From the NCBI RefSeq assembly GCF_040869045.1, contig NC_090322.1, positions 184,573,477 to 184,637,476 on the forward strand: 64,000 nucleotides of DNA, written 5' to 3'. This document shows positions 45,110 through 56,844 of the stretch, piece after piece. A program made the translations under genes and the position numbers. The notes below the pieces were generated by a model that saw only the letters and a program-made list of their open reading frames with translations, was not told the origin of the DNA and did no database searches. The stretch comes from Eurosta solidaginis (Eukaryota; Arthropoda; Insecta; Diptera; Tephritidae). Positions within the stretch are counted from its first letter, which is position 1. Every line of letters begins with the position of its first letter.

Positions 45110-48100
45110 TTTAGGGCCACAAAAGATAATTTAGGTTTTCATTTGGTTTTCGAGATATTCGCAAAAAAGTGTGGGTCTGCTAGGTTAACGTCAAGCTAGC
45201 AGACCCAAAATTTAAATTTCATTTTTTTTAAATAAAAAGTATATCAAAATCAGGAGCTATTTAGGTGCTTTTTAGGGCCACAAAAGATAATTTAGGTTTT
45301 CATTTCGTTTTCGAGATATTCGCAAAAAGGTGTGGGTCTGCTAGGTTAACGTCAAGCTAGCAGACCCACAACTTAAATTTAATTTTATTTTAAATAAAAA
45401 GTATATCAAAATCAGGAGCTATTTAGGTGCTTTTTAGGGCCACAAAAGATAATTTAGGTTTTCATTTCGTTTTCGAGATATTCGCAAAAAGGTGTGGGTC
45501 TGCTAGGTTAACGTCAAGCTAGCAGACCCACAACTTAAATTTCATTTTATTTTAAATAAAAAATATATCAAAATTAGGAGCTATTTAGGTGCTTTTTAGG
45601 GCCACAAAAATAATTTAGGTTTTCTTTTCGTTTTCGAGATATTCGCAAAAAGGTGTGGGTCTGCTAGGTTAACGTCAAGCTAGCAGACCCAAAATTTAAA
45701 TTTAATTTTTTTAAATAAAAAGTATATCAAAATCAGGAGCTATTTAGGTGCTTTTTAGGGCCACAAAAGATAATTTAGGTTTTCATTTCGTTTTCGAGAT
45801 ATTCGCAAAAAGGTGTGGGTCTGCTAGGTTAATAACGTCAAGCTAGCAGACCCAAAATTTAAATTTCATTTTTTTTTTTTTCATAAAAAGTATATCAAAA
45901 TTAGGAGCTATTTAGGTGCTTTTTAGGGCCACAAAAGATAATTTAGGTTTTCATTTCGTTTTCGAGATATTCGCAAAAAGGTGTGGGTCTGCTAGGTTAA
46001 CGTCAAGCTAGCAGACCCAAAATTTAAATTTCATTTTTTTTAAATAAAAAGTATATCAAAATTAGGAGCTATTTAGGTGCTTTTTAGGGCCACAAAAGAT
46101 AATTTAGGTTTTCATTTCGTTTTCGAGATATTCGCAAAAAGGTGTGGGTCTGCTAGGTTAACGTCAAGCTAGCAGACCCAAAATATAAATTTCATTTTTT
46201 TTTTAAATAAAAAGTACATCAAAATTAGGAGCTATTTAGGTGCTTTTTAGGGCCACAAAAGATAATTTAGGTTTTCATTTCGTTTTCGGGATATTCGCAA
46301 AAAGGCGTGGGTCTGCTAGGTTAACGTCAAGCTAGCAGACCCACAACTTAATTTCATTTTATTTTAAATAAAAAATATATCAAAATTAGGAGCTATTTAG
46401 GTGCTTTTTAGGGCCACAAAAGATAATTTAGGTTTTCATTTCGTTTTCGAGATATTCGCAAAAAGGTGTGGGTCTGCTAGGTTAACGTCAAGCTAGCAGA
46501 CCCAAAATTTAAATTTAATTTTTTTTAAATAAAAAGTATATCAAAATTAGGAGCTATTTATGTGATTTTTAGGGCCACAAAAGATAATTTAGGTTTTCAT
46601 TTCGTTTTCGAGATATTCGCAAAAAGGTGTGGGTCTGCTAGGTTAACGTCAAGCTAGCAGACCCAAAATTTAAATTTAATTTTTTTTAAATAAAAAGTAT
46701 ATCAAAATTAGGAGCTATTTATGTGCTTTTTAGGGCCACAAAAGATAATTTAGGTTTTCATTTCGTTTTCGAGATATTCGCAAAAAGGTGTGGGTCTGCT
46801 AGGTTAACGTCAAGCTAGCAGACCCAAAATTTAAATTTCATTTTTTTTTAATAAAAAGTATATCAAAATTAGGAGGTATTTAGGTGCTTTTTAGGGCCAC
46901 AAAAGATAATTTAGGTTTTCATTTCGTTTTCGAGATATTCGCAAAAAGGTGTGGGTCTGCTAGGTTAACGTCAAGCTAGCAGACCCAAAATTTAAACTTC
47001 ATTTTTTTTTAAATAAAAAGTATATCAAAATTAGGAGCTATTTAGGTGCTTTTTAGGGCCACAAAAGATAATTTAGGTTTTCATTTCGTTTTCGAGATAT
47101 TCGCAAAAAGGTGTGGGTCTGCTAGGTTAACGTCAAGCTAGCAGACCCACAATTTAAATTTCATTTTTTTTAAATAAAAAGTATATCAAAATTAGGAGCT
47201 ATTTAGGTGCTTTTTAGGGCCACAAAAGATAATTTAGGTTTTCATTTCGTTTTCGAGATATTCGCAAAAAGGTGTGGGTCTGCTAAGTTAACGTCAAGCT
47301 AGCAGACCCACAATTTAAATTTAATTTTTTTTAAATAAAAAGTATATCAAAATTAGGAGCTATTTAGGTGCTTTTTAGGGCCACAAAAGATAATTTAGGT
47401 TTTCATTTAGTTTTCGAGATATTCGCAAAAAAGTGTGCGTCTGCTAGGTTAACGTCAAGCTAGCAGACCCACAACTTAAATTTCATTTTATTTTAAATAA
47501 AAAATATATCAAAATTAGGAGCTATTTTGGTGCTTTTTAGGGCCACAAAAGATAATTTAGCTTTTCATTTAGTTTTCGAGATATTCGCAAAAAAGTGTGG
47601 GTCTGCTAGGTTAACGTCAAGCTAGCAGACCCAAAATATAAATTTTATTTTTTTTAAATAAAAAGTATATCAAAATTAGGAGCTATTTAGGTGCTTTTTA
47701 GGGCCACAAAAGATAATTTAGGTTTTCATTTCGTTTTCGAGATATTCGCAAAAAGGTGTGGGTCTGCTAGGTTAACGTCAAGCTAGCAGACCCAAAATAT
47801 AAATTTCATTTTTTTTAAATAAAAAGTATATCCAAATTAGGAGCTATTTAGGTGCTTTTTAGGGCCACAAAAGATAATTTAGGTTTTCATTTCGTTTTCG
47901 AGATATTCGCAAAAAGGTGTGGGCTTGCTAGGTTAACGTCAAGCTAGCAGACCCACAACTTAAATTTCATTTTATTTTAAATAAAAAATATATCAAAATT
48001 AGGAGCTATTTAGGTGCTTTTTATGGCCACAAAAGATAATTTAGGTTTTCATTTCGTTTTCGAGATATTCGCAAAAAGGTGTGGGTCTGCTAGGTTAACG

Positions 48101-51100
48101 TCAAGCTAGCAGACCCAAAATTTAAATTACATTTTTTTTTTAATAAAAAGTCTATCAAAATTAGGAGCTATTTAGGTGCTTTTTAGGGCCACAAAAGATA
48201 ATTTAGGTTTTCATTTCGTTTTCGAGATACTCGCAAAAAGGTGTGGGTCTGCTAGGTTAACGTCAAGCTAGCATACCCTCAATTTAAATTTAATTTTTTT
48301 TAAATAAAAAGTATATCAAAATTAGGAGCTATTTAGGTGCTTTTTAGGGCCACAAAAGATAATTTAGGTTTTCATTTCGTTTTCGAGATATTCGCAAAAA
48401 GGTGTGGGTCTGCTAAGTTAACGTCAAGCTAGCAGACCCACAATTTAAATTTCATTTTTTTTTAAATAAAAAGTATATCAAAATTAGGAGCTATTTAGGT
48501 GCTTTTTAGGGCCACAAAAGATAATTTAGGTTTTCATTTCGTTTTCGAGATATTCGCAAAAAGGTGTGGGTCTGCTAGGTTAACGTCAAGCTAGCAGACC
48601 CAAAATTTAAATTACATTTTTTTTTAATAAAAAGTATATCAAAATTAGGAGCTATTTAGGTGCTTTTTAGGGCCACAAAAGATAATTTAGGTTTTCATTT
48701 CGTTTTCGAGATATTCGCAAAAAGGTGTAGGTCTGCTAGGTTAACGTCAAGCTAGCAAACCCACAATTTAAATTTCATTTTTTTTTAATAAAAAGTATAT
48801 CAAAATTAGGAGCTACTTAGGTGCTTTTTAGGGCCGTAAAATATAATTTAGGTTTTCATTTCATTTTCGAGATATTCGCAAAAAGGTGTGGATCTGCTAG
48901 GTTAACGTCAAGCTAGCAGACCCAAAATATAAATTTCATTTTTTTTTTTAAATAAAAAGTATATCAAAATTAGGAGCTATTTAGGTGCTTTTTAGGGCCA
49001 CAAAAGATAATTTAGGTTTTCATTTCGTTTTCGAGATATTCGCAAAAAGGCGTGGGTCTGCTAGGTTAACGTCAAGCTAGCAGACCCACAACTTAAATTT
49101 CATTTTATTTTAAATAAAAAATATATCAAAATTAGGAGCTATTTAGGTGCTTTTTAGGGCCACAAAAGATAATTTAGGTTTTCATTTCGTTTTCGAGATA
49201 TTGGCAAAAAGGTGTGGGTCTGCTAGGTTAACGTCAAGCTAGCAGACCCAAAATTTAAATTTCATTTTTTTAAATAAAAAGTATATCAAAATTGGGAGCT
49301 ATTTATGTGCTTTTTAGGGCCACAAAAGATAATTTAGGTTTTCATTTCGTTTTCGAGATATTCGCAAAAAGGTGTGGGTCTGCTAGGTTAACGTCAAGCG
49401 AGCAGACCCACAACTTAAATTTCATTTTATTTTAAATAAAAAATATATCAAAATTAGGAGCTATTTAGGTGCTTTTTATGGCCACAAAAGATAATTTAGG
49501 TTTTCATTTCGTTTTCGAGATATTCGCAAAAAGGTGTGGGTCTGCTAGGTTAACGTCAAGCTAGCAGACCCAAAATTTAAATTACATTTTTTTTTTAATA
49601 AAAAGTCTATCAAAATTAGGAGCTATTTAGGTGCTTTTTAGGGCCACAAAAGATAATTTAGGTTTTCATTTCGTTTTCGAGATACTCGCAAAAAGGTGTG
49701 GGTCTGCTAGGTTAACGTCAAGCTAGCATACCCTCAATTTAAATTTAATTTTTTTTAAATAAAAAGTATATCAAAATTAGGAGCTATTTAGGTGCTTTTT
49801 AGGGCCACAAAAGATAATTTAGGTTTTCATTTCGTTTTCGAGATATTCGCAAAAAGGTGTGGGTCTGCTAGGTTAACGTCAAGCTAGCAGACCCAAAATT
49901 TAAATTTCATTTTTTTTTAAATAAAAAGTATATCAAAATTAGGAGGTATTTAGGTGCTTTTTAGGGCCACAAAAGATAATTTAGGTTTTCATTTCGTTTT
50001 CGAGATATTCGCAAAAAGGTGTGGGTCTGCTAGGTTAACGTCAAGCTAGCAGACCCAAAATTTAAATTTCATTTTTTTTAAATAAAAAGTATATCAAAAT
50101 TAGGAGCTATTTAGGTGCTTTTTAGGGCCACAAAATATAATTTAGGCTTTCATTTCGTTTTCGAGATATTCGCAAAAAGGTGTGGGTCTGCTAGGTTAAC
50201 GTCAAGCTAGCAGACCCACAATTTAAATTTCATTTTTTTTAAATAAAAAGTATATCAAAATTAGGAGCTATTTAGGTGCTTTTTAGGGCCACAAAAGATA
50301 ATTTAGGTTTTCATTTCGTTTTCGAGATATTCGCAAAAAGGTGTGGGTCTGCTAAGTTAACGCCAAGCTAGCAGACCCACAATTTAAATTTCATTTTTTT
50401 TAAATAAAAAGTATATCAAAATTAGGAGCTATTTAGGTGATTTTTAGGGCCACAAAAGATAATTTAGGTTTTCATTTAGTGTTCGAGATATTCGCAAAAA
50501 AGTGTGGGTCTGCTAGGTTAACGTCAAGCTAGCAGACCCACAACTTAAATTTCATTTTATTTTAAATAAAAAATATATCAAAATTAGAAGCTATTTAGGT
50601 GATTTTTAGGGCCACAAAAGATAATTTAGGTTTTCATTTCGTTTTCGAGATATTCGCAAAAAGGTGTGGGTCTGCTAGGTTAACGTCAAGCTAGCAGACC
50701 CACAACTTAAATTTCATTTTATTTTAAATAAAAGATATATCGAAATTAGGAGATATTTAGGTGCTTTTTAGGGCCACAAAAGATAATTTAGGTTTTCATT
50801 TAGTTTTCGAGATATTCGCAAAAAAGTGTGGGTCTGCTAGGTTAACGTCAAGCTAGCAGACCCACAACTTAAATTTCATTTTATTTTAAATAAAAAATAT
50901 ATCAAAATTAGGAGCTATTTTGGTGCTTTTTAGGGCCACAAAAGATAATTTAGCTTTTCATTTAGTTTTCGAGATATTCGCAAAAAAGTGTGGGTCTGCT
51001 AGGTTAACGTCAAGCTAGCAGACCCAAAATATAAATTTCATTTTTTTTAAATAAAAAGTATATCAAAATCAGGAGCTATTTAGGTGCTTTTTAGGACCAC

Positions 51101-51564
51101 AAAAGATAATTTAGGTTTTCATTTCGTTTTCGAGATATTCGCAAAAAGGTGTGGGTCTGCTAGGTTAACGTCAAGCTAGCAGACCCACAATTTAAATTTC
51201 ATTTTTTTTAAATAAAAAGTATATCAAAATTAGGAGCTATTTAGGTGCTTTTTAGGGCCACAAAAGATAATTTAGGTTTTCATTTCGTTTTCGAGATATT
51301 CGCAAAAAGGTGTGGGTCTGCTAGGTTAACGTCAAGCTAGCAGACCCAAAATATAAATTTCATTTTTTTTAAATAAAAAGAATATCAAAATTAGGAGCTA
51401 TTTAGGTGCTTTTTAGGGCCACAAAAGATAATTTAGGTTTTATTTCGTTTTCGAGATATTCGCAAAAAGGCGTGGGTCTGCTAGGTTAACGTCAAGCTAG
51501 CAGACCCAAAATTTAAATTTAATTTTTTTTAAATAAAAAGTATATCAAAATTAGGAGCTATTTA
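45110..51564 (+). repeat. Forward arm of the Foldback array (about 40 units)
   Basis: Successive GTGGGTCTGC marks occur at 45,171, 45,332, 45,494 and 45,655, giving a 161-162-bp period that persists to 51.5 kb. Each unit contains ATCAAAATTAGGAGCTATTT, GGTGCTTTTTAGGGCCACAA, AAGATAATTTAGGTTTTCAT, CGTTTTCGAGATATTCGCAA and an 11-bp-armed palindrome. Most length variation is in a T-run of about 6-12 and in T/A choices next to it. The arm ends at TTAGGAGCTATTTA in mid-unit. Confidence 0.95.
45171..45207. repeat. Representative hairpin of the Foldback unit
   Basis: GGGTCTGCTAG and CTAGCAGACCC are perfect 11-bp inverted arms around the 12-base spacer GTTAACGTCAAG. This hairpin recurs about once per unit through the array. 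The element termini carry a variant (GCTGGCAGACCC), so the hairpin arm is derived from, or ancestral to, the terminal sequence. Confidence 0.9.
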
Positions 51565-54380
51565 CCCACACCTTTTTGCGAATATCTCGAAAACGAAATG
51601 AAAACCTAAATTATCTTTTGTGGCCCTAAAAATCACCTAAATAGCTCCTAATTTTGATATACTTTTTATTTAAAAAAAAAAATGAAATTTAAATTGTGGG
51701 TCTGCTAGCTTGACGTTAACTTAGCAGACCCACACCTTTTTGCGAATATCTCGAAAACCAAATGAAAACCTAAATTATCTTTTGTGGCCCTAAAAAGCAC
51801 CTAAATAGCTCCTAATTTTGATATACTTTTTATTTAAAAAAAATGAAATTTAAATTGTGGGTCTGCTAGCTTGACGTTAACCTAGCAGACCCACACCTTT
51901 TTGCGAATATCTCGAAAACGAAATCAAAACCTAAATTATCTTTTGTGGCCCTAAAAAGCACCTAAATAGCTCCTAATTTTGATATACTTTTTATTTAAAA
52001 AAAAAAATGAAATTTAAATTTTGGGTCTGATAGCTTGACGTTAACCTAGCAGACCCACACTTTTTGCGAATATCTCGAAAACTAAATGAAAACCTAAATT
52101 ATCTTTTGTGGCTCTAAATAGCTCCTAATTTTGATATATTTTTTATTTAAAATAAAATGAAATTTAGGTTGTGGGTCTGTTAGCTTGACGTTAACCTAGC
52201 AGACCCACACGTTTTTGCGAATATCTCGAAAACGAAATGAAAACCTAAATTATCTTTTGTGGCCCTAAAAAGCACCTAAATAGCTCCTAATTTTGATATA
52301 CTTTTTATTTAAAAAAAATTTAATTTAAATTGTGGGTCTGCTAGCTTGACGTTAACCTAGCGGACCCGCACCTTTTTGCGAATATCTCGAAAACTAAATG
52401 AAAACATAAATTATCTTCTGTGGCCCTAAATAGCTCCTAATTTTGATATACCTTTTATTTAAAAAAAATGAAATTTAAATTTTGGGTCTGCTAGCTTGAC
52501 GTTAACATAGCAGACCCACACCTTTTTGCGAATATCTCGAAAACGAAATGAAAACCTAAATTATCTTTTGTGGCCCTAAAAAGCACCTAAATAGCTCCTA
52601 ATTTTGATATATTTTTTATTTAAAATAAAATGAAATTTAAGTTGTGGGTTTGCTAGCTTGACGTTAACCTAGCGGACCCACACCTTTTTGCGAATATCTC
52701 AAAAACGAAATGAAAACTTAAATTATCTTTTGTGGCCCTAAAAAGCACCTAAATAGCTCCTAATTTTGATATACTTTTTATTTAAAAAAAATTAAATTTA
52801 AATCGTGGGTCTGCTAGCTTGACGTTAACCTAGCAGACCCACACCTTTTTGCGAATATCTCGAAAACGAAATGAAAACCTAAATTATCTTTTGTGGCCCT
52901 AAATAGCTCCTAATTTTGATATGCTTTTTATTTAAAATAAAATGAAATTTAGGTTATGGGTCTGCTAGCTTGACGTTAACCTAGCAGACCCACACCTTTT
53001 TGCGAATATCTCGAAAACGAAATGAAAACCTAAATTATCTTTTGTGGCCCTAAAAAGCACCTAAATAGCTCCTAATTTTGATATATTATTTATTTAAAAT
53101 AAAATGAAATTTAAGTTGTGGCCCTAAATTATCTTTTGTGGCCCTAAAAAGCACCTAAATAGCTCCTAATTTTGATATACTTTTTATTTAAAAAAATGAA
53201 ATTTAAATTGTGGGTCTGCTAGCTTGGCGTTAACCTAGCAGACCCACACCTTTTTGCGAATATCTCGAAAACGAAATGAAAACCTAAATTATCTTTTGTG
53301 GCCCTAAAAAGCACCTAGATAGCTCCTAATTTTGATATATTTTTTATTTAAAATAAAATGAAATTTAAGTTGTGGCTCTGCTAGCTTGACGTTAACCTAG
53401 CAAACCCACAACTTTTTGCGAATATCTCGAAAACGAAATGAAAACCTAAATTATCTTTTGTGGCCCTAAAAAGCACCTAAATAGCTCCTAATTTTGATAT
53501 ACTTTTTATTTAAAAAAAATTAAATTTAAATTTTGGGTCTACTAGCTTGACGTTAACCTAGCAGACCAACACCTTTTTGCGAATATCTCGAAAACGAAAT
53601 GAAAACCTAAATTATCTTTTGTTGGCCTAAAAAGCACCTAAATAGCTCCTAATTTTGATATATTTTTTATTTAAAATAAAATGAAATTTAAGTTGTGGCC
53701 CTAAATTATCTTTTGTGGCCCTAAAAAGCACCTAAATAGCTCCTAATTTTGATATACTTTTTATTTAAAAAAAATGAAATTTAAATTTTGGGTCTGCTAG
53801 CTTGACGTTAACCCAGCAGACCCACACCTTTTTGCGAATATCTCGAAAACGAAATGAAAACCTAAATTATCTTTTGTGGCCCTAAAAAGCACCTAAATAG
53901 CTCCTAATTTTGATATATTTTTTATTTAAAATAAAATGAAATTTAAGTTGTGGGTTTGCTAGCTTGACGTTAACCTAGCAGACCCACACCTTTTTGCGAA
54001 TATCTCGAAAACGAAATGAAAACCTAAATTATCTTTTGTGGCCCTAAAAAGCACCTAAATAGCTCCTAATTTTGATATACTTTTTATTTAAAAAAAATGA
54101 AATTTAAATTTTGGGTCTGCTAGCTTGACGTTAACCTAACAGACCCACACCTTTTTGCGAATATCTCGAAAACGAAATCAAAACCTAAATTATCTTTTGT
54201 GGCCCTAAAAAGCACCTAAATAGCTCCTAATTTTGATATATTTTTTATTTAAAATAAAATGAAATTTAAGTTGTGGGTCTGCTAGCTTAACGTTAACCTA
54301 GCAAACCCACACTTTTTTGCGAATATCTCGAAAACCAAATGAGCACCTAAATTATCTTTTGTGGCCCTAAATAGCACCTA
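51565..54380 (-). repeat. Reverse arm of the Foldback array (about 18 units)
   Basis: Begins abruptly with CCCACACCTTTTTGCGAATA and carries the same units in reverse complement. Units in this arm are more diverged and several are shortened: AAAAGCACCTAAA is missing in some (near 52,110, 52,425 and 52,900) and two units lack the palindrome block, reading GTTGTGGCCCTAAATTATC at 53,115 and 53,692. The arm is less than half the length of the forward one. Confidence 0.95.
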
Positions 54381-54449
54381 AAATGCACTTAATTCTCAAA
54401 CAACTTCAACTTATTTTTGTGCACTTGGGTCTGCCAGCTTTACGCACGT

Positions 54450-54458
54450 AGTTCTGGA
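54450..54458. other. Target-site duplication, right (AGTTCTGGA)
   Basis: Second copy of the nine-base repeat at 45,023-45,031, directly after the right terminus TTTACGCACGT. Confidence 0.9.
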
Positions 54459-54566
54459 TTTAATATTAAATAGAGCATACGGATCGATGGTATTGAATTG
54501 TCAAAGTAGTAGTATAAATTCAGTATGCATGACTTCAAAATTTAAAAATCTTGATTACGACATTTA

Positions 54567-54741
54567 TGTGGTCATTGGTAGCGTACTCCGCCTACCACAC
54601 CGAAGATCCTGGATTCACGCCATGGGAAACACACCATCAAAAATTTAAAAATAAATTTTTTTCAATTAGAAGACATTTTTCTAAACGGGGTCGCCCCTCG
54701 GCGGTGTTTGGCAAGCTCTCTTCGGAGGTTATCGTGCCTTA
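54567..54741 (+). mobile_element. tRNA-derived SINE, copy 3 (internal deletion)
   Basis: GTGGTCATTGGTAGCGTACT, CTACCACACCGAAGATCCTG and the box B-like GGATTCACGCC are present. The middle block GGGGTCGCCCCTCGGCGGTG is followed, after a deletion of about 120 bp at GGCAAG/CTCTC, by the 3' block TTCGGAGGTTATCGTGCC. Confidence 0.7.
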
Positions 54742-54979
54742 CCCTTATTTTTTATAGCATTATATGAATACCGAGGTTCGAGATGTTTTTGTTGTTCGAG
54801 ATATTGTTTTATATATGGATAATAGATCCCATATGGATTCATGAATAAAATTTGTTTCCTATTCTCTACAACCAACCCATAAAAATTGTAAATTGAACCT
54901 CATTCTAAAAGCCAGGACCTATTGGTAACGCGTAGATTGACTCAAGTGCACTAAAAAAAAGTATGACTATCATTTTTAT
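54742..54979. other. Short spacer
   Basis: No feature recognised between the SINE and repeat family B. Confidence 0.5.
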
Positions 54980-56839
54980 ACCTTTCATGAAAATGAAATG
55001 GTATATTAATTTCGTCACGAAACCGAAAATTGTAAGTCCTTAAAGGAAAATAGATAGACCCACCATTAATTATACCGAAATAATCAGGTTGAAGAGCTGA
55101 GTTGATTTAGCCATGTCCGTCTGTCCGTCTGTCCGTCTGTCTGTTTGTATGCAAACTAGTCCCTCAATTTTTGAGATATCTTGATAAAATTTGGTGAGCG
55201 GGTGTATTTGGGTGTCCGATTAGATATTTGTAGGAACCGACCGGATCGGACCACTATAGCATATATCCTCCATACAACCGATTTTTCAGAAAAAGAGGAT
55301 TTTTGTAATATCTTACCCAATTTAACAGATTGAAGCTTCAAACTTCACCATATACTTTCGTATATTGCACATATTGTTGCCCGAAAAAATTGATGAGATC
55401 GGTCGTATATATAGTATATATCCCCCACAACCGATTGTTCAGATAAGGAACTTTTCGTAATTACTGCCCCATTTTAGAGCTAGAGGCTTCAAATTTCAAC
55501 GAATGCTTAGGTATATAGCATATATTATTGTCTGAAAAAATCATAAAGATCGGTGGTATATATAGTATATATATGGTGGTATATTTAGTATATATATGGT
55601 GGTATATATAGTATATATATATAGTATATATATATATTTTTGGCAAATTTTAGCCCCATTTTAACAGCTATAAGCTTCAAATTTCACCGAATACTTATGT
55701 ATATAGCATATATTGGTGTCTGAAAAAATCATAGAGATCGGTTGTATATATAGTATATATCTCATACAACCGATTGTTCAGATAAGAAACTTTTCGCAAT
55801 TTCTACCCCATTTTAACAGCTATAATCTTCAAATTTCACCGATTGCTTACGTATATAGCATATATTGTTGTCTGAAAAAATCATAGAGATCGGTGGTATA
55901 TATAGTATATATCTCATACAACCGATTGTTCAGATAAGAAACTTTGCTCAATTTCTGCCCCGTTTTAACAGCTAGAAGCTTCAAATTTCACAAAATGCTT
56001 ACGGATATAGCATATATTGTTGTCTGAAAAAATCATAGAGATCGGTTGTATATATATTATACACTACATACAAACTGTCATTTTTGCCCCTTTTTTACGG
56101 CTAGAAGCTTCAAAATTCATCAAGTTTCATCAAATAGTTACGTTTACGTCATATATTTTTGAAATACGTGATTCGTAGTCATAGTTTTTACATGCAGACC
56201 ACAAAAAACGTGAAGCTTTGCATCCTCACACAGATTACCTACCTATTTTTTATTTTATATTTATCTTAAAAATCGTTTAGATATGTTCAAATTTCACTAA
56301 ATGCTTACGTGTATAGCATATATTGTTGTCTGAGAAAATCATAGATACCGGTGGTATATATAGTATATATCCCATACAACCGATTGTTCAGATAAGAAAC
56401 TTTGCGCAATTTCTGCCCCTTTTTAACAGCTAGATGCTTCAAATTTCACCATATGCTTACATATATAGCATATATTGTTGTCTGAAAAAATCATAGAGAT
56501 CGGTGGTATATATATTATATACTTCATATAAACTGTCATTTTTGCCCCTTTTTTACGGCTAGAAGCTTCAAAATTCATCAAATTTCATCAAATAGTTACG
56601 TTTACGTCATATATTTTTGAAATACGTGATTCGTAGTCATAGTTTTTACATGCAGACCACAAAAAACGTGAAGCTTTGCATCCTCAAACAGATTACCTAC
56701 CTATTTTTTATTTTATATTTATCTTAAAAATCGTTAAGGTATGTAGATCTGTTCACTATATATTTCTTATCTTATACATCCGATTATTCGGATATTACGA
56801 ACGGGATAAGATTATTGTTCAGCCCCATTCATGAAAGGT
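54980..56839 (+). repeat. Interspersed repeat family B with perfect 12-bp inverted ends
   Basis: Left end ACCTTTCATGAA (54,980-54,991) and right end TTCATGAAAGGT (56,828-56,839) are exact reverse complements. Near the left end is a (GTCC GTCT)n run at about 55,117-55,142. The interior consists of about 155-bp units marked by AAAATCATAGAGATCGGT, ATATATAGTATATATC, CAACCGATTGTTCAGATAAG and TTCAAATTTCACC, at least six times. A non-unit block of about 190 bp (TTTGCCCCTTTTTTACGGCT through TTTATCTTAAAAATCGTT) occurs twice, 459 bp apart. No coding frame. Class unknown; a non-autonomous DNA element is my inference. Confidence 0.7.
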
Positions 56840-56844
56840 TCTTA

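Larger units (their letters stand above)
45032..54449. mobile_element. Giant Foldback (MULE/NOF-like) transposon of inverted 161-bp tandem repeats
   Basis: A 9,418-bp object. Both ends read inward as ACGTGCGTAAAGCTGGCAGA, then CCCAAGTGC(T/A)CAAAAATAAG, a near-perfect match for well over 100 bp. Inside, about 161-162-bp units run in one direction from about 45,110 to 51,564 and in the opposite direction from 51,565 to about 54,380. A perfect 9-bp duplication flanks it. Long inverted repeats built of tandem units with 9-bp target duplications are the known architecture of Drosophila Foldback elements, commonly placed with MULE/NOF. No unique central loop and no transposase frame is present, so it is non-autonomous. 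Overall identity among units is high. Confidence 0.9.

Noticed and set aside
45032..51564. CRISPR-like regular repeats
   Set aside because: The units are contiguous 161-bp tandem repeats without unique spacers, in a eukaryotic repeat-rich context.
45032..54449. Reading the array as ordinary centromeric or heterochromatic satellite
   Set aside because: The orientation switch, shared inverted termini and exact 9-bp flanking repeats fit a single transposon insertion better.
55080..55150. Coding or regulatory meaning for the GTCCGTCTGTCC run
   Set aside because: Similar runs occur in family A copies and are a common simple-sequence part of dispersed fly repeats.
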